Assembly (NCBI GenBank): GCA_007844125.1
Contig: CM017563.1
Coordinates: 28,918,814-28,982,813 of the forward strand
Reading direction: 5' to 3'
DNA length: 64,000 bases
From: Sinonovacula constricta
Taxonomy: Eukaryota > Mollusca > Bivalvia > Cardiida > Solecurtidae
The notes below the pieces were generated by a model. That model searched no databases and had not been told where the DNA came from. It saw nothing but the letters and a program-made list of their open reading frames with translations. The translations under genes and the position numbers were made by a program. Numbering within the stretch: position 1 is the first letter of the stretch; the number at the start of each line of letters is the position of its first letter. This document shows positions 22,515 to 35,369 of this stretch, piece after piece.

Positions 22515-23830
22515 CATCGAAACACGTATCAGCTTATCGGATAACAACAACTTTTTTTTTTCATTTATAATACATGTACTTATTTTTTTTAAATTAAACA
22601 TATATGCAAAATTGTAAAAAAAATGTTAAGCGGAAAGTATACTCGCCTAATTAAGTCGGTAATGTGTAAACACGTGAATGTATTTTTGTGACATGTTAAC
22701 GTAATATTATATTTCAAAAAACGGTTCTCAGAAAAAGGGATAACAAAAAAATACAAAAGGGATTTGAAAATATTTATAAACATTGAAGAAATATTCCAGC
22801 CTTTTCCTACATTTAATACTTCCATTACAATGAATAGCGTGGACAATTTTGCTGAAATCTTTTTCATCAAACCATATCAAGCTGCATTCATACATTACAA
22901 AATAAACAGTATGGTAGACGCATATGACCTTCAGAAATGTTCATTTTTATTAACAAGTTTAAATGCAAACTGCGATGAAATTAATTTGCAGGTGAACGAC
23001 AATGCGCAAAACGAGATTTCATGACTGTTTACAGCACAATTGCGTGGCCATATGGCGGTAAACAGCCTCAGACAAGACCATTGAAAAGACATCAAAATCC
23101 TGTCGTCGCGTTTGTCTGGAGTGCTTCAGTGACATTTTGTTAAACGGCATTAACGGTAAAAACAGCTATCTTCAACGAAAAGTGCTTGTTATATAATATA
23201 TATCAGATTTTGCAAGGGGTCTTTGCCAATAAATGCTTATGTTACTGCTGTAAATTTGTTTTACGCAGTTCCGTCGTTACAATTGGTGTTTCATGTTTTA
23301 ATTTTGTTATAGTGATATCTATTTTCATTGTTCTGTACACCTGTTATATTCGCTTCTGTCAATTTCTAAAATCTTCGAATTACTATGGTGAAAAAAATGT
23401 ACATATAGCATGTCTACTTTTTACTTACATGTTTCCCAATCAAAGAGACATTAACAAGAAGGCTTTCAAAGTGTCCATAAATTATTCAGAATCATAGATG
23501 ATTTATAAGCTACGGAAGACAAAACTAGAGAAGATTCGCCGACAATGTGTTCGTTTTTGTCAGTAAAAATTGTAATACAAAAGTACATGACGACGTTTCA
23601 AAACAACGTTGCGTGAAAAATGGCATTTTCTATACAGTTAAACGCAATAACTGTCAAGCCATAAAGAGTGCATTTTCTATCGGCTACTTGCATACTTGCA
23701 TGGGCACAGAGAATTGATGCACAGCTAAAACAAATGTTTTGCCACAGGCGAGCGTGTAAAAACGGTATTTGCACATATTTTGCATGCATGTCACTACGCG
23801 CAAAATTATTTATTGATGTAACTTGGTGAA
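22515..23830. other. No gene recognised
   Basis: A+T-rich sequence right of the satellite. Open frames of 86 to 103 residues (22764-23024 and 23186-23497 plus) show no recognisable domain and I do not call them genes. Confidence 0.5.
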
Positions 23831-23835
23831 ATTAA

Positions 23836-24308
23836 AGGTAGTACCCGATAGTTTGCCTAGATCTAATAATAGTGTCAACATCTTTAAGCTTTCTTCATAA
23901 ATGTATTAAGTGTATATATATATATAATATTACTAACACTACCTTTATTATAGACATATTAAATCTTAAAATAAATCGCTTTAAATCTCCTTTCTTTTCA
24001 CAGCTCTAAATTATAAGCACGATAGTGATTTCAGCTAAAAGGATATCGACGTCGAAGCTGCCTACCCGGATGTTCATGTAACATGATCTCAAACAATCAC
24101 GTGGTTTTCTTAGTCAAAATAGCTAACTGTGCAGTCTGGCTTAGATAGGAAACATACTTTTGGAAAAACAAACAAAGGGGTCTGTATGCTTTACTTATGA
24201 TGAATATAGGTCACCAATAAACAGCATTTCGTGGGATCTATTCAGGTAAGAGTAATTAATTCGGCTCCATTAGAGACATAAGATGATACAAACTGCTGTA
24301 TACCACCT
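23836..24308. mobile_element. Possible TTAA-flanked non-autonomous element
   Basis: TTAA at 23832-23835 is followed by AGGTAGTACC. At the other end TACCACCT is followed by TTAA at 24309-24312. The terminal AGGTRGTA is inverted over 8 bases with one mismatch, and similarity fades inward. TTAA duplication is the piggyBac pattern, but the ends are short, so this is tentative. Confidence 0.3.
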
Positions 24309-25060
24309 TTAAGACACTTTAAATCTCTTATGTTAATTAGTTATAATATGAATTAGGAGTTTTATTCTTATTGTACTAATTATCCATAACTATTTTATTT
24401 AAAGCAAGACAAACATTCCAGAAACAAACAGTCCGGGAGTGACATTACATTGTATGTTGAACATGTTACATCATGTTTGTCTCCAAATGGTTGAACCCAT
24501 ATCAAAAGTGAATAAGTAACAAGCTTATTGAAACAGTAAAGTTTCCCTTGTCTGTCTGTTTTTGACTGGTTTGTATATTTTACACTGTTGTTAAAATTGT
24601 GTTCATTGCAAGTATATTTACATACAATGAAAAGATTGCCTTTTGATTAATTTAAGTATCAATATAGCCTTGAAATATAATTTAGTATAAATACTGCTTG
24701 GTTTGTTAAAATATGTTGAGTTGGCCAAGGCATCTGTACATACTAGATATATTTTTTTTAATTTTTCATTGTAATGACTGTCATATTGTTTCCTTGTTTA
24801 TTGCCTTGATTTCCTGAAAAGATGCTTTCTGTCTGATGTATCTTGTTGACGATGTTTTAAATTTTGTATTAGATGTGTACATGTGTATTTAACAAATTAG
24901 CTGCGAGCACGACGGAGTTACATGCACAAACAGTCATTAAACCAACTGCTACTGACTTCAAAGAAACGTGTTCTAGTAAGCTTACAGAGATATGTAGCTA
25001 TGTGTTGGTCTGCTGAAACAGTGGACTATATGTTCATTACACAAAACAATGTTCTTAGGT

Positions 25061-25339
25061 CAGGTATGGATCCAGAGGGGGTTGGGGGTTGGGGGTTGGG
25101 AGGGGGGTGTATCCCCCTACACACACACTCAAACCAGGTAAAATAGTAGAGTTGGGAAAACACATACATGTACGTTTAAAAATACTAAGATTGTAAGTAT
25201 GTTTTCTGCTGACGTCTTAGGTAAATGACTGGGTCCGTTACTGTGTATATATATCCAGTATTAACTGCAATAAAGTTGAATGGATCTTGATTCATACTCC
25301 AACCCTGCCAAAACGAAAAATTTCCTGGATCCGCCCCTG
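25061..25339 (+). mobile_element. MITE-like repeat with GGATCC ends, copy 1
   Basis: Begins CAGGTATGGATCCAG and ends CTGGATCCGCCCCTG, imperfect inverted ends. The body (CACATACATG, AAATACTAAG, GCAATAAAGTTGAATGG, TCTTGATTCATAC) matches 31008-31262 in order and orientation. No target duplication could be confirmed. A run of G tracts lies at 25077-25108. Confidence 0.7.
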
Positions 25340-26099
25340 TTTTATGCATGTAATTCTCACCATAATGATGTAATGGCAGTCTTCGTTGATTAAACTTATC
25401 TTTACAAAATGAATGTCTGTATAAAACTATGTGTAAAATGAAGTATTTAATCAAATGATTTCTTTGGTTCACAAGTGTATGTCTAGTGAGTAAAAAAAAA
25501 ATGAAATCATTCAGCATTTGTTGCTTTTTTATAATTCCGGTTGTACTTTTCTAATCTCCGTCCATCCAAAGGATGCAATGTACATGTATCTGCTGTGCCA
25601 GAACAAATCGTGTTCGAGGCATACAGAGGAAATTATTGAGACTCTGTCTGTTTGCGAAAATTGCGTTCTGAATTCATATTCATTCTGGATTCATATTTTC
25701 TTCGTATTTTAAATAACGTCTGATAAGTTATGCAAATAGGCACTAATAAAAGCTATATTTTCAATACCGGTAAAACAATGTTTAAACAGAATAAATTTGG
25801 GTTGCCCGGGGCACGCTAGTACCAGACAACTGTAATGTCTCAATATCTTCTGAAGAAGCCTCGTGTTTTTCTTTGTGTTTTGATTCATTTCCACAAAGCG
25901 TGCATGTTTCATCTATACCTTTGCTTCCTTTTTATAAATTAGTTTAAACCAATAAATTTATTTATAGTCGATTGAAAAAGAAGTTATTCTAACATATATT
26001 AATCCTTTTCAATGACCCACATCATGGGTAAAACCAACAAATACATAGAGCCCTTTGCAGTAAATAGTCTTGATAATGGACTAACATAATGTTGTCAAT

Positions 26100-26165
26100 T
26101 TTGGGGTTCGAACCTGGGGCTCAGAGATCGGGAGTCCTAGGCCTCAACTACTAGACCAGGGACGC
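26100..26165 (-). mobile_element. tRNA-like SINE head (family C)
   Basis: On the minus strand, CCTGGTCTAGTAGTTGAGGC (A box) is followed by CCCAGGTTCGAACCCC (B box). The acceptor ends do not pair, so it is not a tRNA gene. A degenerate relative lies at 52820-53030. Confidence 0.55.
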
Positions 26166-26598
26166 CCTCCAATTTTTAATAAATAATTTAAGCATATAGT
26201 TATTTGGTTTATCTATATATAATCAATTATTTGTTTAAAGTAACAATATAAATAATAATATTTAAATATTGAACGAAAAGTATGTGAGACTATTTTCAAA
26301 AATAATATAATAATTATTAACAAATTGTTTGTAACGAAAAATATTGCAATGTTTGATCGTGAAGGCATAATATACCTCTGTTTGTTGCCAATACTAAGTG
26401 CATCCAGAAGTTGGAGGCATATTAATTTACATTGAAATCTAACCATCACAGAACACAATATATATTAATAATCTATTCGCAGAAATGAAACAATAGGGTG
26501 TTAAATGTATCTCGTTAATATCTTAATGTTTTGTTTATTTAGTGTCTTATTGAACTCCATGTTTACCACATTTGTGACTCTGAATTAATTCTTATATA

Positions 26599-27371
26599 CA
26601 GTCAACTCTCGTTATCTCAAAATCGGTTATCTCAAATTTCCGGTTATGTCAAACAGTTTTCTACGGTTCCGTTTTTCCCTATAGTTTCTATATAGTTCGA
26701 CTCCGCTTAACTCAAATTCGGATGTGTCAAATTATCGGATATATCAAACTAAATTCTTTGTCCCCACACGTATAAAACTGTTGAAATCAGTTGGTCTATC
26801 TCAAACTTCAAATTGCTCTAAGATGCAAAACGTCAACAATAGTGATTTTCACACCTACCGTGAAACTCGCGAAGATTTGGGCGCGAGTTTTATCGCCAAT
26901 TATCGGCAATCAGGATGTTACGTAATTTAGAGAAGAGGTTAATCGATTATTATTTAATTAGCTGATTTAATGAACAACAGTGTTTCAGTTTGTACTTGTT
27001 GTTGTAACAGTTTTTGAGAACTTGTTGACACGGCCTTCTCAACTTGTAAATAAAATGAGAGGTCGCTTCAGGTATACAAAATTAGTCCATGCACTTACGA
27101 CGACGTATAAAAATAAATACAATAAAAAGAAGAATATATAATTACATTGTAAAAAATCTAATAACACTTTAAACATGCAAAACCACACAAACTTACAGAA
27201 ACTTAGTTTACAGAGGCAGATATAACAAGGAATTTCAGTCATTACCAGTCATCGTGTAGCAGGTAAGATTTTTAAGATTTACGCAAACTTTCCTTAAATT
27301 CGGATAACTCAAACTTCGGATATCTCTATTTTTTACGGTCCCTTGAAAATTGAGATAACGAGAGTTGACTG
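26599..27371. mobile_element. pogo/Tigger-like non-autonomous DNA transposon
   Basis: A perfect 22-bp terminal inverted repeat begins CAGTCAACTCTCGTTATC, with TA on both outer sides (26597-26598 and 27372-27373), the target site of the Tc1/mariner/pogo superfamily. Inside each end, short GGTTATCTCAAA / GGATAACTCAAAC words recur several times. The two internal open frames (67-68 residues) show no CENP-B-like or DDE domain, so the 773-bp element is non-autonomous and would depend on a transposase from elsewhere. Confidence 0.85.
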
Positions 27372-27379
27372 TATTAGTA

Positions 27380-29335
27380 ACTTTCATAATATTTTATTTA
27401 AATAGTTCAAAGCGGACAACCTATTTAAGCTTATGTGTAATAATTCAGAGTTAACTCTTCATGTTAAACTTTGAACTCGGGGGTCGCAGTTGTCGTAAAA
27501 GTAACACCCTGCCCATTTTTTTGTTGGAAGCAGACGTCTCAATATCAATACTTTTTTACGTCTTGTATTCGAAGCAGCCGTGTAAATAGTTTTGCAGGTA
27601 ATTATTACATTTGTTGTTGGTTTCGTGTAAACACATATATTTGCATTTCCTTACGCGAGCTCATATATTGTTCTTTTAAGCTTGAACCGTATATTATTCT
27701 TGTTAAATATCAGAGGCAATATCACCACGCTGTGTATTGGACACGTGCTTGATTTATCAATTGTTTATTTGTATTATTAAAGTATATTTGTTTAATTATT
27801 GTGCCATAAAACATTGTTTACTAGTAAAATTGATTTTGTTATTATACGTCTTGTTTATGTCTTCTACAGAAACATAAACAAAATTATGCAAATAGTCCGA
27901 ATTAAATATGTGGTGTAAGATTATGGCTTGTGGTCAAGATAACAAAAACATACAATCGATATGGGCTTAATAAAGTATACATCCGCCACTGAATAGACTA
28001 TGGCAGCCCAAATAATAGTTTCTTCAAGTATCCGCATCAGACATTACAGCACGCTCAGAATTACACGATCTACACTTGAAATGTTAGCTTCCGAACCAAG
28101 CAACGCACTGTGCGTGAATGACAGCAATTCATATATTTCCACATGCCTAACGCGGAGATCTATTACGTGATTGAGCTTCCGATGACATATAGTTCTTACG
28201 TTTTAGCTTCACCCACCCAAAGACACGTTTATGTTTACAGAAAACAACGTAATCTCAAATAACCTGGAAACTATGTGTAATGTTCTGTTTCATAAGTAAG
28301 TGTGAGTTTAGAGTTTGCAAATTTGACCAACTCAGTCGCGGTAAGGTGCGCTTTTAATTTCGCCTATGACCAGAAGACTACTGACTTCTGAAATACCATG
28401 GGGCACAATGTTTTAAGGAAGATGTCATTTCAGTTTTATGTCGACTGGAGATCATGGCTTTGTTTATGATTCGGTTTACAGGTTACAAATTGTACACATT
28501 ATTTTCATAAAGCAGTAAACATGAATGAATTTAAAGAAAATGAATAAATATATACATCATGCAGGTGTGAAATTAACTTATATCTTTTAAATATATCTTT
28601 TAATCTAACTTTAATTGTATTTTAGGTTTAGAGATTTACACAAAATTAGAGATTAAAAAACGATTATATCACGTTTAGGATAAAACGTGCTACACACATG
28701 ACAGCGATGCTACCAAGAAGGGAACATGCCCACCTGAAGACCACAGCCACTAACATGTAATTTGGTCTAAATATCACTCAAACGTTACATCACATGATCA
28801 GAGTAACTGATGACAGACAACATTTTTTGTCAAAAAACACTGGCACTCAAATTTTCATCATAATATGCAAATATGTAAAAAGAGCTTGTTTGTCTTTAAC
28901 TCTTGAAAACGGCAATTTGCAGAAACTTTGAGTGTGGGCGTTTTTTATTAGAAACACAATATTGTACTATTATATATTGTATTATTGTATTAGTTAGAGT
29001 AGACAGGGCCATTTAAATCTTTCCGACAAAAACGTTGGGAAATGTATTAATTCTTTTCAACTAAAGATTGTTAATAACACGCATATGGGCACATGATTCT
29101 TTAACTACCTCAAAGAAATCACTACTAGTCGATTTAGGCTAAAGTCATTTCTAGATATCATCAAGTGTAAAGACTGTCCTACAATATTTTACATACTAAG
29201 CAGCTTGTAAATATTTCTTGTTTTCACAGTCCCCATTATTTACTGTTTAACAGTTAAAATTCTACAAAAGTTCTATTTATTAACTGTATTCCTATTTACT
29301 TTTCGTTTTAATGCAACCATTATAGACACAACCAA
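27380..29335. other. No gene recognised
   Basis: A+T-rich sequence. The 93-residue frame at 27471-27752 lacks recognisable features. Confidence 0.5.
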
Positions 29336-29340
29336 CACAG

Positions 29341-29455
29341 TATAATGGACCGGCCAGGTTCAGTCTCTGGACACCTTATAAGTGCCCCTGTGCTATAATG
29401 ATAGAAATGTCGCTGCACATTATCGGCAAAAATGCAGGCTAATCCCATCCCATCC
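29341..29455 (+). mobile_element. SINE family A, 3' fragment
   Basis: Starts at the GGACCGGCCAGGTTCAGT block and keeps the tail ATAGAAATGTCGCTGCACA, TATCGGCAAAAATG and CTAATCCCATCCCATCC. It is 5'-truncated, as is common for reverse-transcribed insertions. Confidence 0.8.
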
Positions 29456-30062
29456 AAACACAGTTATTTGCTTACAATAAGTACCATATTAATCACTTAA
29501 ATATATTTGTCGGCGATCGAAACTTTTACCAGACATCCGACTATCATTTCACAATTAACGATGATAAATGAAACAGAGAAGCATCAAAACTGTCTTAACA
29601 AATAAGTTAAATGTGATTTAAATACAGACAGACACAGTAAATTTCCCGAGCCAGAATTGATGACAAATGTAAGCAGACATTTATGAAGGTGAGCATCAAA
29701 CAAAAAAAAATAAGTTGTTATCAATATACAACTAAAACTAGACATTCTTTCGAATGGTTAGTTAGGAATTGTCCATTAGAACATGTATGGCTAGTTATTT
29801 TCCTCATAACAGGTATGTTTACTGTTTGTTTCATTTGAACATTTTAGAGAGCATTTCCTTGTACAAAAATCTTGTTGCCGGAATTGTTGTTAGGTTTATT
29901 ATTTCATGTTGTTAAGAAACCAATATTTCCCATACTGCTTCAGAAAGACCCTTTTTAAAAATTGTACGTTTATTTGATTCAAAATGCCAAAAACATTACT
30001 TAAATGTGATGTGTGAAAGTTTAGCTATATATATCCTTGGACATATCGTTTTAATAATGAAT

Positions 30063-30368
30063 GAATAGGTAAGTAAGAAAAGATCCTATCCAGATAACCA
30101 CATATATTTAAACCTTAACTTCCTGTAGACAAAAGCAAACAATGTAAATGTAAATGTTACAAAAACACAGAGACGAGACTTCACACACAAAAAAGACCAG
30201 CAATTACCGCATTGGAACGGTCAGTCGGCAAATGGACAGACGGGGGTGCTTAAACCTGGTTTGTGGAGTACTCCAAAATCTCACTGTCTGAAGGTTGTTT
30301 TATCAAACAAACAGTGTAAATAAAAAATATCCCGTCAAAGTGAAACAACTAACAGAAAGCACCTGCCT
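30063..30368 (+). repeat. Dispersed repeat family X, copy 4
   Basis: Parallel to copy 2 over its whole length, including ACAAAAACACAGAGACGAGA and CCCGTCAAAGTGAAACAACT. The core stem is partly lost (CAGTCGG against CAGACGG). Confidence 0.7.
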
Positions 30369-30604
30369 CTTGTACATGGTTTACTGCGTCTAAAAAAATA
30401 ATAACTAAGCTAGGTTTATATTGCCATTCTTGGTCTTTAAATTAGAAAAAAAGAAGTAGGCATTCTAATCACAATCATATAAACTTCGGAGTTTTAAAAA
30501 TACGAATTACTTACATATCATTATCAAGAATAGCATTATCTTGCAGAAGTCTGCAGGGTACAGTCGAACTTTAGATCTTTGTCAAAAACGTCTAAGCTCT
30601 GCAG

Positions 30605-30840
30605 CTTCGTTTCTTTTTAAAAGCGGCGTCAGGTGTCTAGCTCTAGTAACTGAGATTCACGTGTGATTCGTGCATTGGTGTAATCACGTCTTGACAGCGA
30701 CTCATGCGATCACAAGCTTTGGGGGTTTCGTCTTTTTTAAGGAGCGACTCCAGGTGTAACTCTCACGCAACTGTCAGGAACTGTCGTCCTACAGGTAAAT
30801 TGTAGGTGTAATCACGTCTTGCCAACAACTCATGCAATTC
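30605..30840 (+). repeat. Tandem duplication, 128-bp offset
   Basis: GGTGTAATCACGTCTTG followed by ACTCATGC occurs at 30677 and again at 30805. Upstream parts (TTTCGT, TTTTTAA, GCGACTCCAGGTGTAACTCT against GCGGCGTCAGGTGTCTAGCT) also align at about the same offset. The two halves are clearly diverged. Confidence 0.65.
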
Positions 30841-31007
30841 CAAAATCTATCAGCTCTGTATCTCTGGTGGGTAATAAGTTCTGAAAATATGATGTACTAC
30901 TACTTTGGCAAGATCTTGTCCTTGCTTGCCCTCAGGAGAGAACAGATCAGCAAATGATTTTCTGAATAACTACTTCTGTTTCACCATATTATGTCGCGCA
31001 GCGCTTT

Positions 31008-31262
31008 CAGGGTTGGATCCAGGGTGTGGAGGATGAGGGATGCACCCCCCTCCCACCCCCACTAACAAGTAGAATTGTGAAATCACATACATGTTAGCTA
31101 TTAAATACTAAGCTTTTAAGGTAAATTTTGTCTGTTGACTGCATATGTCGAAGTAAGGGTCCCTTAGTGTGTATACATGTCTAGTATTTACTGCGATAAA
31201 GTTAAATGGCTCTTGATTCATACCCCTTTCCGCACAACCAAAATTTTCCGGATCCGCCCCTA
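31008..31262 (+). mobile_element. MITE-like repeat with GGATCC ends, copy 2
   Basis: Begins CAGGGTTGGATCCAGG and ends CCGGATCCGCCCCTA, with the same internal order as 25061-25339. It lies 5.9 kb from that copy in the same orientation. Confidence 0.7.
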
Positions 31263-31264
31263 AG

Positions 31265-32725
31265 CGCAGTCCCTTTACTACAGTCGTCTAAAACGTGAGG
31301 CTGATCAACAGACACACACGTCAGAAATGGGCCTATTGTTTAGTATGCATCATCTGAAAGTCTGTTCGACTGGCTCTCGGCGTCGGCTTCCAATACTCGG
31401 ATTTATTGTACGAGTGTTCGGCGTAATTCTGACAATACCCAGTAGCCGTCACTATATACTTTCTAGTGCCAACTGCTTGTGTGGCTCGTCTGTAATTTGA
31501 CTATGCGACTGGCATGGATAGACTTCCGTAGACTTATGAATACTGGCCGAAAGACTCAACGCATCGGATGAAGCTCTCCATTCTGTAAAACTCGAGAATA
31601 ATCGTGACGTCATTGTGAGGAGCGGGCAGCTGCAACTAAAGCTTACATATATGCATGGATTCTTTTTGATCAACGATTCTAGCGGCCTCTCATGCAAGTT
31701 TCGACTGCAGGTAATGGAACTTTTGCACGTCTGAAAATATTGTGCGATCAAGTGCACAGTTAATTCAAAGGAATCCCAAAAGGTTTGTCATTTCAAAATA
31801 CCTCCGCGTATAGGATTGAGATTATTAAGCCGTTTCTATAGAAAACAGAAGCCGAAACGAGAGCGCCGAGTGCAGGCTTTTAATTTGTATGGAAACGTCT
31901 TACAAGATTATATCCGACTTAGAAGTCCCCGCCTCACGTCTACATGATCTCCCAAAATGACATGTAATCCGCCTCATAAAACTGTCAATCAAACTGTCAA
32001 TCATGTTGACTTGTTTACAAGGGGAGGCGTCAAGCCAGAATGCGCGGTTTGCTGCACATGCGAAGTTGAAAATAAAATCTAAATAAAATTTAGTAAAATA
32101 GATCGATCTGTCTAGTTCACTATAAAATAGAAAATAGAAAAGAGTCTTATAAAAATAAATCGATGCGGAGACTGAATTTTTCTAGCTTGTGATTGGCTAC
32201 AAATGTAGGGCGACTTGTTAGACTCGTGACCTTTGTTAACCGGCAATATTGTTAACCGGACTACGCAGTGCTAGAATGCTGAAAACTAAGGTGCGGTAGT
32301 GAGGTCATCATCGGCTCTGGATCTGAAGCGATCAAGTTTATGGGTAGGGAGTTTTATTGTGGTATATCTTCTAGTAACTCTTATGACGCAGTTCCAACGG
32401 GATTAACCACAGTCTGCTGTCCACCTTGCGTTCGCAATTGTCTCAGTTTGATATCCATATTAAGAGAATACAATTTTTCACCAATAATCTTTATCTCAAT
32501 ATGAGCGACCGCATTGTGAGACTATATTTTCTCATTTAAGTTTACAATAACTGAACAGCAGTTGAATTTCTAAAAGATGCATATATTTATTTTAAATTAA
32601 TTTCCTGCAGTAATGGTTTTAGAGGAAATGTAAGGGAAATATAAACGATCTATACGTTATTAATATTGGTTGTATTGTTTAGGTAGACAGTCAGAGATAT
32701 AGACAATAGCACGCATACATCATCC
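31265..32725. other. No gene recognised
   Basis: Slightly more G+C than the surroundings. The 101-residue minus frame at 31452-31757 has no recognisable domain. No promoter or splice context could be argued. Confidence 0.45.
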
Positions 32726-32730
32726 ACAAT

Positions 32731-33006
32731 TGGAATTGGGATGGAATTAGTCGGCATTTTTGCCGATACTGTGCAGCGACATTTCTATCATTATAGCAAA
32801 GGGGCACTTATGAGGTGCCCAGGGACTGAACCCGGCCGGTCCATTATACTGACACTGACGAGTCAGGCGTAATGCTGTCTCCTTAGCCCCGAGCGTTAGG
32901 AGGGAAGCTACTACTACCAACTTTAAAGTCTTTGGGTTGACCCGGTTCGAACCCGCGACCTCCCGATCCGCAAGCCGATGCTCTACCACCTGAGCTATTG
33001 CCGCCG
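32731..33006 (-). mobile_element. SINE family A, full-length copy
   Basis: On the minus strand this reads CAATAGCTCAGGTGGTAGAG (A box), CGGGTTCGAACCCGGGT-like B box, then the family body. It ends with GGCAAAAATGCCGACTAAT and a CCATCCCAATTCC tail. At about 275 bp it is the most complete copy here and sets the family length. The open frame over it is not a gene. Confidence 0.85.
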
Positions 33007-33009
33007 GTA

Positions 33010-35120
33010 AAATTGATGATCATCTATTTCTTTAAATATAAATTATGCTTACATGACAGACACAATCACTAACAGCTGTAGGCAAGTTTGGGCTACAGTA
33101 GCCTTATTATGACAAGATACAAGTAGATTATAAAGTTAATTCCACTTTCATCATATGATTATGCTGGTTTATACACACATGTACATGTAAGAGTCGCATG
33201 TAAACGTGAACCAACTGAGTCAATCTGATTGTTTTTCGAACATGTTTTGTCTTGTTTTCTGCTTACACTTAAATGCATTGCTGTTGAAAAAAACTGTTGT
33301 CTGACATTATTATTGAATGCATGCAATGGTAAGATTGTATTTTATTTATGGTAAGGCCCATACATATGTATCAATGAAACTATTGCTTAGCCGGATGCGC
33401 TCATAGCAAGGTTGGTCCTTTTATATTTAAGAATGTTTGACAGCTATTTGATTTAACTGTTGGCATATATTCAGCGTTAAATAGTCTTACATATAAAACA
33501 AGACAAATTTAGGGCAGATATTAAAATAACGTTTTCACAATTAAGCTGACATTGTATTAGGATGTTCGATTACAAGCAAAATGAATGTCAGGTGTGTAAC
33601 ATTATCGACGGTTATGTTTTGTTTAACAAGATGGCGACAGCATGCAAGTATGCTGTCCTATCATCATGGATTCTTGTTATTAAAACGGCAAAAGAAGCCT
33701 TACAGAATAAAACAAAACAGCAACAAAACACGTTTTTTTCCAAAGATTTAAAGTACATGGGAAATACTATGCAAACTCGTGCCTGCTTGAAACAGAAATG
33801 TGCAAATACATACATTTTAGAATTTTTGTGTAATTAGAATATTTAGTTGCTGCGTCTCCTCTAGTTTGACGTGTTATATCTCCAAAATACATTGGATCCG
33901 TAAGACATTCGACAACCAAAATTAAATATACATGTGATTCGGTATTACTGACAACGGGTGGTTGTTGAATTGGCAGTTTTTGTTATAATTGCTCCTGGCA
34001 AGGCCGTTTGATTTAACATGTTTTGCATACTGAAAATTAGGATTTGAGCATTTTTCAAATGATGTAACATAATTGACCTTTAGAAATGCCCGGTGAGTTA
34101 ATTAACATAAACAATTAACAGAATCACTGCCAGGTATACCAAACTGTTTGTACTGAAAACTTTCTTTGGTTGTGTCATTTTCAGATATCTACAGGCCAAA
34201 GCTACGTAAAGGTACACTTGTGCGCAAGTATCATTGTTTCTCCATTAAAAGGATACATGTTTTAGCGAGGCAAGCGATGTATGTGCAAAGAAATAATTTT
34301 ATCTACTTTGAAAAAATACTTAGCGAACGATTAGAATTAACTTGTATACACGTCTTTCTAGTGAAAATACTTATTCACATAACCATGTTTATAGTTTTAG
34401 GACGTCAAGTCAAGTCGCATATTGTTGGGTGGTATATTTATCATCGAGGTTAATTCCATGTTTTCTGCACTGATCAAACGTGCCAGTCCTCTGTAGAAAC
34501 ATGGGATTGAGAATATTAAGAAAAAAATGCTCGTTCGAAAAACCAGACGCCTCGCTTCTCATGCCAGAATTGATCATGTGTTTTGATTGATGCAAGTATA
34601 TATAACCCAAGGCTGTTATTTGTCTGCAAAATAATTCATCCTTAGCCACAAGTTATATTTTAGAAACACTGTGGACAGGAAATTGAATTATTAAATGAAG
34701 TAAACAAACCGTTCCTCCAGTATCTTATGCCGTCATCATTGTGCTAACATTAATTTGAACGTACTTTTATATGAATGATATACAGCACTACCTCACGTAG
34801 ATCTAAATATCTATTAAAATGGCATTAAGCGATATTAGTTTTTTGCTATGCATAATATACAGGTTCGCACGATCATTCCGTTATGTAAACATGCATTGAA
34901 CAAACATAAAGTACACGGACAGAAGATTGTAACAAAGATAAACTGATGTTATAAGATCGATATTAAATTTTGGATTGTATTATATTATAATATTAAAAAA
35001 TACATATGTCAATGCATGACTTCAGTAAGTCTTGTCAAACTTAACTATATAACTTTCTAAGTTGTTTTTTTTTTTCAGAACAGAAAACAGCTGTATCATC
35101 TTTTGGACATGAAAATCATT
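33010..35120. other. No gene recognised
   Basis: A+T-rich sequence. Frames of 91 and 95 residues (33562-33837, 34166-34453 plus) show no conserved motif. Confidence 0.5.
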
Positions 35121-35124
35121 TTTT

Positions 35125-35368
35125 ATAACACGAGTACATTTGCTAGTAACTTGGTACAACTCAGTCAGCTCAGTGCATGAGTTCAAGTCCCGATCGAGAC
35201 AAGAACTTTCATGTGCGAGGGATCTTTACGTATTGTGTTACGTAGACGGTTTTACCAAGACAGTCTGGATTATTCCTCCACAAGTAACAAGCTGGAATTC
35301 GCCAGTATGGCCATAACTGTGTCGGTGCGATGCAGTGAAAAACAACAACAACAAAAAACAACAACAAC
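35125..35368 (+). mobile_element. SINE family B copy with AAC tail
   Basis: GAGTTCAAGTCCCGATC is a B-box-like word. It is followed by GACAAGAACTTTCATG, similar to the minus-strand reading of 3028-3230. The 3' end GTCGGTGCGATGCAGTG runs into AAC repeats (35340-35368). Confidence 0.5.
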
Positions 35369-35369
35369 A

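Noticed and set aside
27471..27752. 93-residue secreted or membrane protein
   Set aside because: No start context, no motif, and composition follows local base content.
32933..33003. tRNA gene on the minus strand
   Set aside because: The head is followed by the full SINE family A body and recurs at 16148; acceptor pairing is absent.
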